The notes beneath the pieces are model-generated. The model was not told where the DNA came from. It saw only the letters and a list, made by a program, of their open reading frames with translations, and ran no database searches. Source: Bacteroidota bacterium (GTDB lineage: Bacteria; Bacteroidota; Bacteroidia; Bacteroidales; FEN-979). Taken from it: DNA of 64,000 nt. The stretch lies in the NCBI GenBank assembly GCA_026391835.1, contig JAPLDF010000072.1, positions 121,228-185,227 of the forward strand, in the 5' to 3' direction. Position numbers and translations under genes: made by a program. This document shows positions 1-9,356 of this stretch, in pieces (position 1 is the stretch's first letter; each line of letters opens with the position of its first letter).

Positions 1-585
1 GAGATTCCGTCGGATGATTTTCTCGGCCAGGCCCAGCAGTCTTTATTGCTTTTCACATCAAAGCTTATGGAGTATATACCTGACCCGGGTTCATGGGTGC
101 CGCATGAAGTTGGACATCAGTGGTTTGGGCATACCGTAATCCCGGATGAACATGCGCAGGGCAGGTGGTTTGTTGAAGAATCCATCAATGAGTACCTGAG
201 GGCCAGGTATGTTGAACGGGTTTATGGCGCCGATTCGTTGAGGCGGATACTCAGGGAGGTTTACCTGGCGAATTACAATGCATTGGTTGAAAGCGGGAAG
301 GACGTGCCTGTGCTGAATGTCGTTTCAGTGAACAATTCGACAGAGGAGGCACAGAGCATCTATGCCAAAGGGCCATTGATCCTGCATCAGCTGCGCAGTT
401 GCATGGGCGATAAAAACTGGGACGCCTTCATCCGGAAGATTTACCGCGATTTCGGGTACAGGATGTTTACCCTTGACGACTTTAAAACCGGTCTTTCAAC
501 ATATGATCCTGGCGGCAGTTGCCTCAACTTGTTGAATACTTTATTGGTTTCCCGGGGAATTCCTGAAGGATTGTGTTATGACTGA
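1..585 (+). CDS. M1-family (gluzincin) peptidase, C-terminal part, cut by window edge
   Basis: The reading frame is open from base 1, so the gene starts upstream. The fragment carries the zinc motif HEVGHQWFGH (window residues 35-44), followed by WFVEESINEY, which aligns with the W-NEGFAEY segment of M1 aminopeptidases that supplies the third zinc ligand (Glu59 here). The gap between the second His and this Glu is 19 residues, one more than the classic 18. The helical segment after it (AKGPLILHQLR, then a D-F-K block) resembles the end of the M1 catalytic domain. It probably cleaves peptides as a metallo-aminopeptidase. Location cannot be judged without the N-terminus. The stop at 583-585 is followed by 45 bases before the next gene on the same strand. 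Confidence 0.8.
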   Translation, partial: EIPSDDFLGQAQQSLLLFTSKLMEYIPDPGSWVPHEVGHQWFGHTVIPDEHAQGRWFVEESINEYLRARYVERVYGADSLRRILREVYLANYNALVESGKDVPVLNVVSVNNSTEEAQSIYAKGPLILHQLRSCMGDKNWDAFIRKIYRDFGYRMFTLDDFKTGLSTYDPGGSCLNLLNTLLVSRGIPEGLCYD

Positions 586-630
586 CAGCTGATTTCTATA
601 TTTCTAACCTATGATAAAACTGATGAACCT

Positions 631-1725
631 ATGAACCGGTCCGGATTTCTGCTCACCCCCATACTTTTAGGCCTGTTTTTGACAGGCTGCAATGAAAGCA
701 CATACAAGACAGCTGCTGCAGGGACACAATCAAAACAGGCTGTCATGGAGGATTCATTGCAGAAACTCGACTCCCTGGTATTCCAATACAGGGCAAAAAA
801 CACAGGTGAATCAATGAAATATGCCAGGCAGGCCGACAAGATTGCCCGTGCCATCAACACGCCTGAAGCGCGGGAAAAAGCATACAATATCCTTGGCAAT
901 GCCTCTTCTGCAATAAGTATCGATTCGGGTTTCTATTATTATCAAAAGGCTGTCATGGTGATTGACAGCTTTAACCTGGCTGATAAAAAAGGAAAGGTGT
1001 TGTATAACCTGGGAATGTTGAACCGTTCGGCCGGCAATTTCAGGAATTACCTCGTACTCATGGATTCAGCGCTCAGGTGCGCCATCAAGGTGAATGACTA
1101 TGCCACCCAATCCAATTCCCTCAATTCGCTCGGAACTTTTTATTCCAACATCGGGGAGAAGGCGACTGCGCGAAAACTGTTCGATTCGGCGTTTGCTGTT
1201 GCAAACAGCAAATTGTTGTATCTCCAGATGGGTTCTGCTTTGGGAAACCTGGCAAGATTCGAGGCTGATGGGAAAAAATCGCTTGCACTGTCGCGGCGCG
1301 CCATTTCATACCTGGAAAAATGCAGCGGTTCCGGGGAGCCGATCGCACTTATTCTTCTTAACATCGGTTATCGTTTCCCGGATCCTGATTCATCCCTGCA
1401 CTATAATAACCTGGCAATAAACCTGGTGAGCGCCGAATTCGCCCCGGAAGTCGTCATGGGGGCATACAACAATATGGCCTACTGTTATCTCTGGAAAGGC
1501 GACCTGGCCAATGCTGAAAAATGCATGACGGAACACGCGCTGCCGATTGCAATAAAAACGCATAACATCGACTGGCAATCCACGGTTTACGATACCTACG
1601 CAGATGTTTTAACCCGGAAGGGGAATTCAGCCGAAGCCCTGGCTTATAAAACAAAGGCCATCGAAGCAAAAAAAACCTTCAGGGCGACAATCCTGGCGAG
1701 CCTCGACGGCCTGCCAAAAAAGTGA
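631..1725 (+). CDS. TPR-repeat lipoprotein
   Basis: This 364-residue protein begins with a lipoprotein signal peptide: hydrophobic residues 6-17, then LTGC with Cys20 as the lipidation site. The rest is helical with tetratricopeptide-like pairs (for example the segments around NLGMLNRSAGNF, LGTFYSNIGEKATA and NNMAYCYLWKGDLANAE). In Bacteroidetes such TPR arrays often form the sensory half of a membrane-bound regulator, but here no kinase or DNA-binding domain follows. It is therefore likely a protein-protein interaction lipoprotein anchored in the envelope. The last codons overlap a possible GTG start of the next gene (1722), so the two are probably co-transcribed. Substrate or partner cannot be inferred. 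Confidence 0.75.
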   Translation: MNRSGFLLTPILLGLFLTGCNESTYKTAAAGTQSKQAVMEDSLQKLDSLVFQYRAKNTGESMKYARQADKIARAINTPEAREKAYNILGNASSAISIDSGFYYYQKAVMVIDSFNLADKKGKVLYNLGMLNRSAGNFRNYLVLMDSALRCAIKVNDYATQSNSLNSLGTFYSNIGEKATARKLFDSAFAVANSKLLYLQMGSALGNLARFEADGKKSLALSRRAISYLEKCSGSGEPIALILLNIGYRFPDPDSSLHYNNLAINLVSAEFAPEVVMGAYNNMAYCYLWKGDLANAEKCMTEHALPIAIKTHNIDWQSTVYDTYADVLTRKGNSAEALAYKTKAIEAKKTFRATILASLDGLPKK

Positions 1726-1739
1726 AGCCGGAAAAGGCC

Positions 1740-2954
1740 ATGTCAACAGCAACCGATCGAAAAATGATTTTTGAACCCTCAGAAACAAGAACGATAAAAC
1801 TCAGGAACAGGATCATCCGTTCGGCTACACATGAAGGACTTGCCGATGAACACGGTTATCCTACTGATAAATTGCTTAAAACATATGAAGTCCTCGCCAG
1901 GAACGAGGTCGGGTGCATCATTACCGGATTTGCGGGGATCATGCAGAATGGCAGGAGCAACAGCCACAACATGCTGATGATCGACAATGACTCCTTTATT
2001 GACTCATACAGAAGGATCACAGAAAAGATGCATGAACTTCATACCCCGGTTATATTGCAAATTGCCCATTGCGGAAGACAAACACGATCGAAGATCACGG
2101 GATTGCCAACTGTTGCTCCCTCCGCACTCAGGGATACGTCGTACAACGAAGATATCCCCAAAGAGTTGTCAGAACAGGAGATCTCTGAAATAACAGACGG
2201 GTTTGCAAACGCAACCCTGAGGGCGAAAAAAGCAGGATTTGACGGCGTGCAGCTGCATCTTGCCCACGGATATTTACTTGCCCAGTTTTTATCTTCATAT
2301 ACCAACCGGCGAACAGACCAGTGGGGTGGCTCAACCGGGAACAAGTTCAGGATCATCGCCGAAATTTTTCGTAAAGCTAAGCACCTTGCCGGTGATTTTC
2401 CGATATGGGTTAAGATGAATGCCCATGACGGCCGAAAAGGGGGCATGACGTTAACCGAGGCCGTTGAGATTGCCAAGATGCTTGAGCATGCCGGTTGTGC
2501 CGCGATTGAAGTATCGTGCGGCGTTTTTGAAGACGGGCTGTATACCGTGAGGGGCGAAAAAATACCAGTCGATGCTGCCTTTAAATACAATTTCAGGTAT
2601 AAATCATTGCCAGGCATTGTGCATGGAATTGCAAAACTGACGGTCCCGCTGTTTTCAAAAAAAATCAAGCCGTACGATGATTACAATGTTGATCATGCTG
2701 CTGAGATCAGGAAAAACGTCAAGATTCCGGTAATTGTTGTCGGTGGTATCAGGTCGGTGGATTCAATAAAGGCGATCATAGCCGAGGGCAAGGCCGATTA
2801 TGTTTCGATGTGCCGGCCCTTTATTATAGAACCCAACATTGCCAGGAAATTTAAAGAGGGCTCCCAGGCTGAATCAAAATGCATTCGCTGCAATTACTGT
2901 GCGATTGGTTCAGAAGAAAATGCGCTGCGATGTTATAACGGTAAACTCAAATAA
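1740..2954 (+). CDS. Old Yellow Enzyme-type NADH:flavin oxidoreductase, single TIM-barrel form
   Basis: The FMN-binding TIM barrel of the OYE / 2,4-dienoyl-CoA reductase family is recognised by the N-terminal LRNRI-RSATHEG segment, the conserved block with HLAHGYLLAQFLSS followed by YTNRRTDQWGGS, and the phosphate-binding VVGGIRS near the C-terminus. The tail contains CIRCNYC plus a later Cys, the [4Fe-4S] ligands of the dienoyl-CoA reductase and trimethylamine dehydrogenase branch, although the spacing of the third Cys is one residue shorter than usual. The C-terminal FAD/NAD domains of that branch are absent, so it must receive electrons from a separate partner. ATG at 1740 is preferred. 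A GTG at 1722 overlapping the previous stop would add six residues. Substrate is unknown; an enoate or enoyl thioester is typical. Confidence 0.85.
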   Translation: MSTATDRKMIFEPSETRTIKLRNRIIRSATHEGLADEHGYPTDKLLKTYEVLARNEVGCIITGFAGIMQNGRSNSHNMLMIDNDSFIDSYRRITEKMHELHTPVILQIAHCGRQTRSKITGLPTVAPSALRDTSYNEDIPKELSEQEISEITDGFANATLRAKKAGFDGVQLHLAHGYLLAQFLSSYTNRRTDQWGGSTGNKFRIIAEIFRKAKHLAGDFPIWVKMNAHDGRKGGMTLTEAVEIAKMLEHAGCAAIEVSCGVFEDGLYTVRGEKIPVDAAFKYNFRYKSLPGIVHGIAKLTVPLFSKKIKPYDDYNVDHAAEIRKNVKIPVIVVGGIRSVDSIKAIIAEGKADYVSMCRPFIIEPNIARKFKEGSQAESKCIRCNYCAIGSEENALRCYNGKLK

Positions 2955-3014
2955 ATGCAACCTTCTCGCCTGCAGGCAACTCACCAGGCAGGAAAAGTAC
3001 ATGTAACAGCAAAG

Positions 3015-3881
3015 ATGATGGCAAAAAAAATGAAAAACCTGTTTTTAATGTTGATCCTGGCTTTCATTGCCGGATCATGTTCCGTTACAAAAACATCCAA
3101 ACGTTGCATATACCAGGTCACTGTATCCGACAAGAACACCAGCCGGCCTGTCGACAGTGCCCGGGTCATTTTAACCGAACTGGTTGATTCAAGGGATGTT
3201 TATGAATATGCCAGCTATACGGACATCCGGGGGCGATGTACTTTTTCACATGATTGCAATTCTTTGGCCCAATACCAGGTGAGGGCGATGAAAAAAGGGT
3301 TCACCGGGTACCTTGATGCAACCTATCCCGACCTTGACAGGGCGGTATCATTCATCAACGGAAAAACAGGCAGCAACATTGACCTCTGGCTGACTTCCGA
3401 CACGCTGAATCACAGGAATTTCTGGTTGTTGCATGCGGCCAAATTCGACATTGATACGTTGATCAATCTTTTAGAATCCAACCGTTATACCCTGCGTTCT
3501 GAAATCCCGTTGCTGGCATGGGAAGATATCCCGAAACTTTTGGCCATCGGCAACAATAAATCCCTGATAAACAAATACCCTATAAGCCCGGTTTCCTCCG
3601 GCTATGCAAAGGATTGCTTCACAGGCATCGTGGCGTTATGGTTCATTGAGTCGGCAAGAATAACCGGGGAGAAGAGATCCCCGGCACCATCTGACCGGTT
3701 TCCCTCATTAACACCCACGCTATGGCATAAGAGTGATCCTGAAATGGAATCCAACACCATTGAGATAATGGAGCAGGCTTACCAGGCGTACTTTAATTGG
3801 TGGAATAAGGTAAAAAAATTGGATAAGGACAGTGGCAGTAAAACAGATCCATTTGCAGGTACTGATCTGGAATGGAGGTAA
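3015..3881 (+). CDS. Lipoprotein of unknown function
   Basis: I do not recognise the family. The frame is open from 2955, but the sensible start is the ATG at 3015 (or 3018/3030), which places a lysine-rich n-region and a hydrophobic core directly before AGSC (Cys22). The first ~100 mature residues look like a carboxypeptidase-regulatory or Ig-like beta fold (Y-V-VSDKNTSRPVDSARVIL, then DIRGRCTF), a common envelope module in Bacteroidetes. The second half is helical and includes a SGYAKDCFTGIVALWFIESAR segment. It follows the oxidoreductase on the same strand and likely belongs to the same transcript. No catalytic motif is visible. Confidence 0.65.
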   Translation: MMAKKMKNLFLMLILAFIAGSCSVTKTSKRCIYQVTVSDKNTSRPVDSARVILTELVDSRDVYEYASYTDIRGRCTFSHDCNSLAQYQVRAMKKGFTGYLDATYPDLDRAVSFINGKTGSNIDLWLTSDTLNHRNFWLLHAAKFDIDTLINLLESNRYTLRSEIPLLAWEDIPKLLAIGNNKSLINKYPISPVSSGYAKDCFTGIVALWFIESARITGEKRSPAPSDRFPSLTPTLWHKSDPEMESNTIEIMEQAYQAYFNWWNKVKKLDKDSGSKTDPFAGTDLEWR

Positions 3882-3989
3882 GTTAATTACGTCGATCATT
3901 CAGTAAGAGCAAATTTCGAAAAAAACAACAGGCGAGGCCAGTCACAACATAATAAAAACACCGGAATAAGGACGAGACAACGACGTAAA

Positions 3990-5324
3990 ATGAAAATTTA
4001 CAAATTATTCTTTTTGCTGGTTTTCGTTCCCGGGATCCTGTTCCCACAGTCCGGCGTATTACGGGGGACGCTGCTCGATCAGAATACAAGGCTTCCGGTA
4101 TCCAACGCACACCTGAAGGTAAGAAATTCAACACAGGGCACTGTAACCGGGCCCGGCGGAACATTTTCCCTGGCGATCGGCGCGCTTCCTGCGACCGTTG
4201 ATTTTTCGTGCATCGGGTACGAAAGCATCACCCTTGAGATTACCTCCATCGACGTCAGGCCCCGGACCTTTTACCTGAAACCCAGGACCTACCAGCTTGA
4301 ACCGGTTACCATTTCAGGCCAGCCGGCCGTGGTTATCTACAAGGATGAAGATTATTCTGTTCTTGACTTTGATTTCCTGGACGACAACCTCCTGCTTGTC
4401 GTGTTCCGTTACCAGTTGAAGCGTGCAGAAATCATCCTGATGACGACGGCCGGAGATACACTGGCTGTAACGCATGTGCCTGCTGTACCAGCCCGCTGCC
4501 TGTACAGGGATGTGTTATCCAACATTCATTACATAACCACGCGGGATGAGGCTTTCCAGGCAGTTTATGACCCCGTCTTCAACCAGCTGGACTTCCCTTT
4601 CAGGACCTCTTACGACACCATCATAAAATTTCTCGGCGGATACCGGTTTTTACTGGGGAGCCGGCTTTGGTTCCAGGAGGATTCACCCGATGGCTTTATG
4701 ACCGCCATCGGTTATTATTCGCGCAGTGAAGGGAGGCGGAATATCCACAGGAGTGCGGACTTAAAGGCCATGAAAACATATTACAATGAAGCATGGTATT
4801 ATCATACAGACCGTGCCGTTCCCGACCCGATCGATGAAAATGAAAGAAGGTCGCTGGATACCGATGCCATTCGGTACAAATATTTCTTCTGGGACAAGGG
4901 CTGCGGTGAGTTATTCAAAGTAAGCGACACCCTCATGGCATTTTTTAATTTCTGTGAAAACAGGATTGAACTCCTCGACACGACGGGGCAAACCAAAAGA
5001 GTGACCAGCATCGGCTTTCATCTTGAGAGACCTGAAAGGTTCATCACTTCCCTTACCGGAAGTTTCGCCGGTACCAGTGACTGGAACTGGAACCATTCCC
5101 TGGTCCAGGATGCCCGGTTTCAGGATATCTATGCGGTTTTCACGAACAAAGGCTTTTTGCGCCTGGAACGGGTTGATCTTTTAACAGGTTCACTCGCCCG
5201 GTCGGCTGAACTTCCATATGAATTTCCTGAAAAGGTTAAAATTTTCAAAGGAGAGGCCTATTTTCTTTACAGGGGCGGCGGGGAGCACGATAACCGCAAG
5301 TTATACAAGATGGCCCTGAAGTAA
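3990..5324 (+). CDS. Exported carboxypeptidase-regulatory-like domain protein with propeller-like C-terminal part
   Basis: A signal peptide (residues 1-20, ending near FPQSG) precedes a CarboxypepD_reg-like beta-sandwich at roughly 22-105: GTLLDQNTRLPVSNAHLKV, then GTVTGPGGTFSL and CIGYESITLEI, the pattern also found as the N-terminal extension of SusC/TonB receptors. The remaining ~330 residues are rich in short beta strands with no TonB-dependent barrel. Motifs such as EDYSVLDFDFLDDNLLLVVFR and LLDTTGQTKRV suggest a six-bladed beta-propeller. The protein most likely sits in the periplasm or outer membrane as a binding or scaffold protein. The family is not identified beyond the first domain. 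A possible hairpin follows the stop but lacks a T tract. Confidence 0.7.
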   Translation: MKIYKLFFLLVFVPGILFPQSGVLRGTLLDQNTRLPVSNAHLKVRNSTQGTVTGPGGTFSLAIGALPATVDFSCIGYESITLEITSIDVRPRTFYLKPRTYQLEPVTISGQPAVVIYKDEDYSVLDFDFLDDNLLLVVFRYQLKRAEIILMTTAGDTLAVTHVPAVPARCLYRDVLSNIHYITTRDEAFQAVYDPVFNQLDFPFRTSYDTIIKFLGGYRFLLGSRLWFQEDSPDGFMTAIGYYSRSEGRRNIHRSADLKAMKTYYNEAWYYHTDRAVPDPIDENERRSLDTDAIRYKYFFWDKGCGELFKVSDTLMAFFNFCENRIELLDTTGQTKRVTSIGFHLERPERFITSLTGSFAGTSDWNWNHSLVQDARFQDIYAVFTNKGFLRLERVDLLTGSLARSAELPYEFPEKVKIFKGEAYFLYRGGGEHDNRKLYKMALK

Positions 5325-5424
5325 CCCGGTACAGTTGCCGGGTGGCGCGATGGAAGATAATGAACCATTAAAATATTAAACAGATAAAAATGAAATCACA
5401 ATAGAACCCAAAAACGCCACAGAC

Positions 5425-5943
5425 ATGAAACTCTTCATTATTTCGCTGATTGTGAGCATTGTTTCGCATACAGCCAGGACCGTTTATGAAATGTTGAAGC
5501 TAAGGAACAGGATTGATCCGGAGAATAAAGTTGTGTTTGGGATCATCTTCACCAACATGATGTTACTTTGGATCTCCTGGTTTATTTTAAGTTTTACCGA
5601 TCCCTATAAATTTAATTGTAATCCTGTGGTCAAATACCTTGGGGCAGCTCTGGTTATCTGCGGATCAATCCTGTTTGTATTGTCGCTTGCCAAAATAAAG
5701 CGGTTCGAAAATTATCATGGTGAACTGATCACAACCGGCGTCTACCGGTTTCTCAGGCACCCCATGTACCTGGCATTTATACTCTGGATGGCGGGCAGCT
5801 CCCTCTTCAACCAGTCGGAAGTTGCCCTGTTCATGGCATTGCTGTATACGGCCAACATCGTGGTGTGGAAAAAGCTGGAAGAGGTTCAGCTGATGAAGTC
5901 CTTTAAAGACTATTCCGCTTATATGAAGAGGACCCTTTTTTAA
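5425..5943 (+). CDS. Isoprenylcysteine carboxyl methyltransferase-like (ICMT/PEMT) membrane protein
   Basis: This 172-residue protein has four to five predicted membrane segments. Near residues 103-118 it carries the hallmark GVYRFLRHPMYLAFILW, the conserved motif of the ICMT / phospholipid methyltransferase superfamily that binds S-adenosylmethionine at the membrane interface. A downstream E-(x)-F--Y--Y segment (LMKSFKDYSAYMKR) is also typical. Bacterial members methylate membrane-associated or lipid substrates; the actual substrate is unknown because prenylated proteins are not expected. About 100 bases separate it from the preceding gene and about 150 from the next, so it may be transcribed alone. 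Confidence 0.75.
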   Translation: MKLFIISLIVSIVSHTARTVYEMLKLRNRIDPENKVVFGIIFTNMMLLWISWFILSFTDPYKFNCNPVVKYLGAALVICGSILFVLSLAKIKRFENYHGELITTGVYRFLRHPMYLAFILWMAGSSLFNQSEVALFMALLYTANIVVWKKLEEVQLMKSFKDYSAYMKRTLF

Positions 5944-6006
5944 TTGTTAGCGACAGCTGCAACCTGGAGACTTTAATATTGCCTGTTCACTGTAAACAGA
6001 CTTTAC

Positions 6007-6014
6007 TATATTTG
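6007..6014 (+). promoter_or_regulatory. Candidate Bacteroidetes -7 element for the gene at 6093
   Basis: TATATTTG matches the TAnnTTTG -7 consensus of the Bacteroidetes housekeeping sigma factor and lies 78 bases before the ATG. The nearest TTG upstream is 25 bases away, longer than the usual spacer, so the -33 half is not convincing. Confidence 0.35.
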
Positions 6015-6092
6015 CCATACCTTGCATGCGTTGAAAACCCTGCCAGCAAAAAACAATTGAGTTTGTCCTGATGATCAACATCTTCCAATAAC

Positions 6093-7868
6093 ATGCGAAC
6101 AGGTTTGCTATCCTTCCTGCTGCTGATCCCGGCCTGCGCGTTACCGCAATCCATCATACAGGGTGTTGTGAAAGATTCAAAATCCGGCGAAGTCTTACCA
6201 TATTGCAGCATTTCCATTAAAGGCACAACAAAAGGTGCAATCACAAACAGCGAAGGTGTTTTTAGTATTTCGGTGAACCTGGCCAAGGACACGCTGGTTT
6301 TTTCATACGTCGGCTATAACAAATCGGAAGTAGCATCGGGCAGGTTCACTCAAAAACAAGCAGTAGGACTGGAAAGGAAGGACATTCTTTTACAGGAGTT
6401 GACCGTTTATGCAGACGACGATTACCTGTATGACATTTTAGATGAATGCCGGAAGAAACTACTGAAAGAACAGACAGACCGTATATCAAAGGTTTATTAC
6501 GGCATCGAAACTCAAACAAAAGAGCAACCGATCGAGTTGCTGGAATGTTATTACAACGGGTATTTGAAGGGAGCAACAGTCACCCGCCTGCTGTTGAAAA
6601 ATGGAAGAATCGGATTGGCTGAACTGGATAACCGGTATTTTCTGACGATGAACTCCTCAAAGGCGATCGGCCAGATTAATCTGACAATAAAAAACGATCA
6701 GTATCCGGCAATCCCATTTCAGCAGAGAAAGAAAGAATTAAAAAAACTGTTCATCCTTGAATTGTCAAATAGTGACCAGGAAGCGTACCACATAAAATTT
6801 CATCCCCGGCTTGACTTCGGCAAAAACTTCAGCGGAGAAGTGTGGATTGAGAAAAAATCCCTTTCTTTAATAAAAATCAACCTGACTGTGGAACACGCAG
6901 CCGTGCATCCATTTCTTCCACTCTTCCCGAGTGATTCGCTGTATAATGTTGACTTGAGTATCAGCCAAACATTTAAACTGGAAGAGAACTCCCCCGCACC
7001 TGATCACATCAACTTTTTCTACCATGTGGCGTATAAAAGTGCCAGGGACACCCCAACGGTGAAAACGCCGTCCATCATCACCAGGGATATCACTGCCAAA
7101 GGTGTTTTGTATTTTTTTGATTATGGCAACCCTTTTATACCTCCTTATTTTGAATATGATACCGACCTTGACGACTATAGAAAAATGTCGGTTATCCCGT
7201 ACAACGAGGTTTTCTGGGAAAACACCAACACCCTGATTCTCACTGAACAGCAAAAACTAAATCTTGGTTTTTTCAGACATGAAGGTTGTCTGATTAATTT
7301 CCGTGAAGGAAACTACGGAAAACAATTCCTGGGTATTTTCGGATTAGATTCAACGTTATATGAAACTTATTACTCTTTCTGGTCTGCAGACAAGCGCATT
7401 TCGCTCAATAAAAAACTAAACCAGAACAAGACCTACAATCAGCAAAAGATCAATTCCAGTATTTTAACCAACCTTTATCATTTAAAAGTTCAAATCCTTC
7501 TTGACGTAACACAATCTGATAACACGTTCTATTACAAATCATATACTGTTTTCGATGCAAATAAAACCTTTTATCACCTTCCTGAAGAACCTTACACAAA
7601 TGCTTTTTTAAACATTTACTTTGACATCTGTGAAATCGAAAGACGGAAAATGGAGAATGCTCTCAATAAACATCCGTATACAATATCGCAAATAGATTCT
7701 ATCTACAAGGATGCCAGTAAAAGTATTGACAGGGTGACCAAGCAATACCTTAAAGAAGTTCAGTCAGGGAAAAATGCAAAATGGATGACCAGATGGAACA
7801 ACTATATCCTGCAACAACTGGACATTGACAATATGGCAATATTTCAGGAGCGCAGCAATAACAGGTAA
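6093..7868 (+). CDS. Exported carboxypeptidase-regulatory-like domain protein, 591 residues
   Basis: A signal peptide (residues 1-19, ending ALPQS) leads into a carboxypeptidase-regulatory-like beta-sandwich at about 20-105, with the conserved string GVVKDSKSGEVLPYCSISIK, then GAITNSEGVFSI and FSYVGYNKSEV. The next ~480 residues contain a central beta-rich region (EAYHIKFHPRLDFGKNFSGEVWIEKKSL, LIKINLTVEH) resembling the part of DUF5686-like outer-membrane proteins where lipid-facing strands begin, but I cannot identify a barrel with confidence. The tail is helical and charged. The gene has lower GC than its neighbours. It probably forms a two-gene unit with the small protein that follows 33 bases later. 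Confidence 0.65.
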   Translation: MRTGLLSFLLLIPACALPQSIIQGVVKDSKSGEVLPYCSISIKGTTKGAITNSEGVFSISVNLAKDTLVFSYVGYNKSEVASGRFTQKQAVGLERKDILLQELTVYADDDYLYDILDECRKKLLKEQTDRISKVYYGIETQTKEQPIELLECYYNGYLKGATVTRLLLKNGRIGLAELDNRYFLTMNSSKAIGQINLTIKNDQYPAIPFQQRKKELKKLFILELSNSDQEAYHIKFHPRLDFGKNFSGEVWIEKKSLSLIKINLTVEHAAVHPFLPLFPSDSLYNVDLSISQTFKLEENSPAPDHINFFYHVAYKSARDTPTVKTPSIITRDITAKGVLYFFDYGNPFIPPYFEYDTDLDDYRKMSVIPYNEVFWENTNTLILTEQQKLNLGFFRHEGCLINFREGNYGKQFLGIFGLDSTLYETYYSFWSADKRISLNKKLNQNKTYNQQKINSSILTNLYHLKVQILLDVTQSDNTFYYKSYTVFDANKTFYHLPEEPYTNAFLNIYFDICEIERRKMENALNKHPYTISQIDSIYKDASKSIDRVTKQYLKEVQSGKNAKWMTRWNNYILQQLDIDNMAIFQERSNNR

Positions 7869-7901
7869 TATTGTAAACAAGACAAGCTACAGACATCCCT
7901 G

Positions 7902-8381
7902 ATGAACATACCGACATTAAGTGAATTGAAAAGGGAACTGGCCACAATGCCAGCGAATGAACTGGTGAAAATATGCCTCCAGGTGGCTAAATATAAGAAA
8001 GAGAATAAAGAGTTGATTGGCTACTTGTTGTTTGATTCAAATTATGAGCCTGATTATATCGGCAAGGTAAAAGAGGAGATTGACCTTTTGTTCTCAGGCA
8101 TCAAAACAGAGAGTCTCTATTTTATTAAAAAAAATATTCGCAGGATCCTGAGAACGGTCAACAAGTTCATAAAATACTCTGGCCAGCGGCAAACAGAAGT
8201 TGAATTGCGGCTCTATTTCTGCACAAAACTCCGGCAGTCGGGAAGCCATTTGTATTCAAGCACTTCGCTCAACAACATCTTCGATGGACAGATGCTGAAG
8301 ATCCGCCAGGCCATATCAAAACTGCATGAAGATCTGCAACATGATTACAATGAAGAGATTAAGAGAATGCTGCAAGATTAG
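7902..8381 (+). CDS. Small helical protein of unknown function, 159 residues
   Basis: I do not recognise this protein by name. It has no signal peptide, is rich in Lys and Glu, and appears entirely alpha-helical, beginning with a heptad-like ELKRELATMPANELVKICLQVAKYK segment and ending in a charged LQHDYNEEIKRML helix. Codon use and the 33-base gap to the preceding exported protein support a real co-transcribed gene. It ends 28 bases before the stop of the convergent DUF1295 gene. Cytoplasmic location is likely. No catalytic residues stand out. Confidence 0.65.
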   Translation: MNIPTLSELKRELATMPANELVKICLQVAKYKKENKELIGYLLFDSNYEPDYIGKVKEEIDLLFSGIKTESLYFIKKNIRRILRTVNKFIKYSGQRQTEVELRLYFCTKLRQSGSHLYSSTSLNNIFDGQMLKIRQAISKLHEDLQHDYNEEIKRMLQD

Positions 8382-8408
8382 TGAGCTACTGGTAAAAGCT
8401 GTTCAGTT

Positions 8409-9188
8409 TCAGAGAAACTTAAGGAATGGGACAAAGGCAGCGGTTCTTGACTTATATTCCTCCCAGTCGGGGCGCCCGGCATATTTTTTTTCAAGCATCG
8501 GGACGCCAGAAACAAACCGCAGCAACAGTGTCATGACCACAGGGCCGATGAGGGTATACCATCCGTTTGGGAATGACAATGCGTAGAAGCTGATACCCCA
8601 CCAGACCAGTGATTCACCGAAATAATTGGGATGCCGCGAAACGGACCATAAACCTGAAGTGATTATTTTCCCCCTGTTTACCGGGTTCTTTTTAAACTCA
8701 GCCAGCTGGTAATCTGCGATCACTTCCATCAGGAAGCCAATGCCAAAAACAAGCAGGCCGATTGAATCCCAGGGGCCAAGTGGCGGGCCGATCCCTGAGT
8801 TGATAAACCAGATGGGCATCGAGATGATGAGCATGAACACGCCCTGCAGCATGAAAATCTGGAAGAAACTGCGAATGACGAAATATTTCCAGGTGTCGCG
8901 CCATGCCTTATACCTGAAGTCCTCCCCCTTTCCGCTGTTTCGCACCATGATGTGAAATGAAAGGCGCAATCCCCACAACAACACCAGCAGGCTCACTATC
9001 ATTTTCCTGATGTCAACCTCTCCCGACTGGATGATGGAATACACGGCAATAATGATAAAACCCGCCCCCCATGCGACATCCACAATCGAGTTGTCCTTCC
9101 TGGCCAGGGCCAGGATAAAAATGATGGTCATGTACAGGCAAATGACCAGCCCTGTTTCCATGAGAGAATTCAGAAAATATGGGACCAT
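8409..9188 (-). CDS. DUF1295 membrane protein (steroid 5-alpha-reductase-like)
   Basis: A 259-residue polytopic protein with about six membrane helices. The DUF1295 / steroid 5-alpha-reductase-like signature is visible: IVDVAWGAGFI near the N-terminus, GLRLSFHI, and in the second half LWSVSRHPNYFGESLVWWGI, the cofactor-binding motif shared with the ICMT superfamily. Members are predicted NADPH-dependent lipid reductases or methyltransferases acting in the inner membrane; the substrate is unknown. The start codon is preceded by only four bases and then a heptamer array (9193-9234), leaving no room for a conventional leader outside the repeat. Confidence 0.85.
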   Translation of the reverse strand: MVPYFLNSLMETGLVICLYMTIIFILALARKDNSIVDVAWGAGFIIIAVYSIIQSGEVDIRKMIVSLLVLLWGLRLSFHIMVRNSGKGEDFRYKAWRDTWKYFVIRSFFQIFMLQGVFMLIISMPIWFINSGIGPPLGPWDSIGLLVFGIGFLMEVIADYQLAEFKKNPVNRGKIITSGLWSVSRHPNYFGESLVWWGISFYALSFPNGWYTLIGPVVMTLLLRFVSGVPMLEKKYAGRPDWEEYKSRTAAFVPFLKFL

Positions 9189-9192
9189 GAAT

Positions 9193-9234
9193 GATTTACG
9201 ATTTACGATTTACGATTTTTGATTTACGATTTTG
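9193..9234. repeat. GATTTAC heptamer array, 6 units
   Basis: Six uninterrupted 7-base units on the + strand, four of them GATTTAC and two variants (GATTTTT, GATTTTG). The array starts four bases upstream of the DUF1295 start codon, so in that gene's orientation it reads GTAAATC before the start. Confidence 0.95.
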
Positions 9235-9273
9235 AGGAACAACTGCCAGGATCCAATAGTTTACCCGTTCACC

Positions 9274-9354
9274 CGTCCGCTTGTCCGCTGTCCGCCCGTC
9301 CGCTTGTCCGCCCGTCCGCCTGTCCGCCTGTCCGCCTGTCCGCCTGTCCGCCTG
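9274..9354. repeat. GTCCGCCT octamer array, about 10 units
   Basis: About ten 8-base units of the form YGTCCGCY with C/T variation at the ends and one 7-base unit. It ends two bases before the stop codon of the DAK2-DegV gene (9357-9359 on the - strand). The period is 8, distinct from the 7-base arrays. Confidence 0.95.
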
Positions 9355-9356
9355 TA

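Noticed and set aside
5325..5343. CCCGG...CCGGG hairpin after the gene at 3990 as a terminator
   Set aside because: Only five base pairs and no T tract follows.
9272..9355. Could the octamer and heptamer arrays be CRISPR arrays?
   Set aside because: Units are 7-9 bases with no spacers between them and there are no cas genes.
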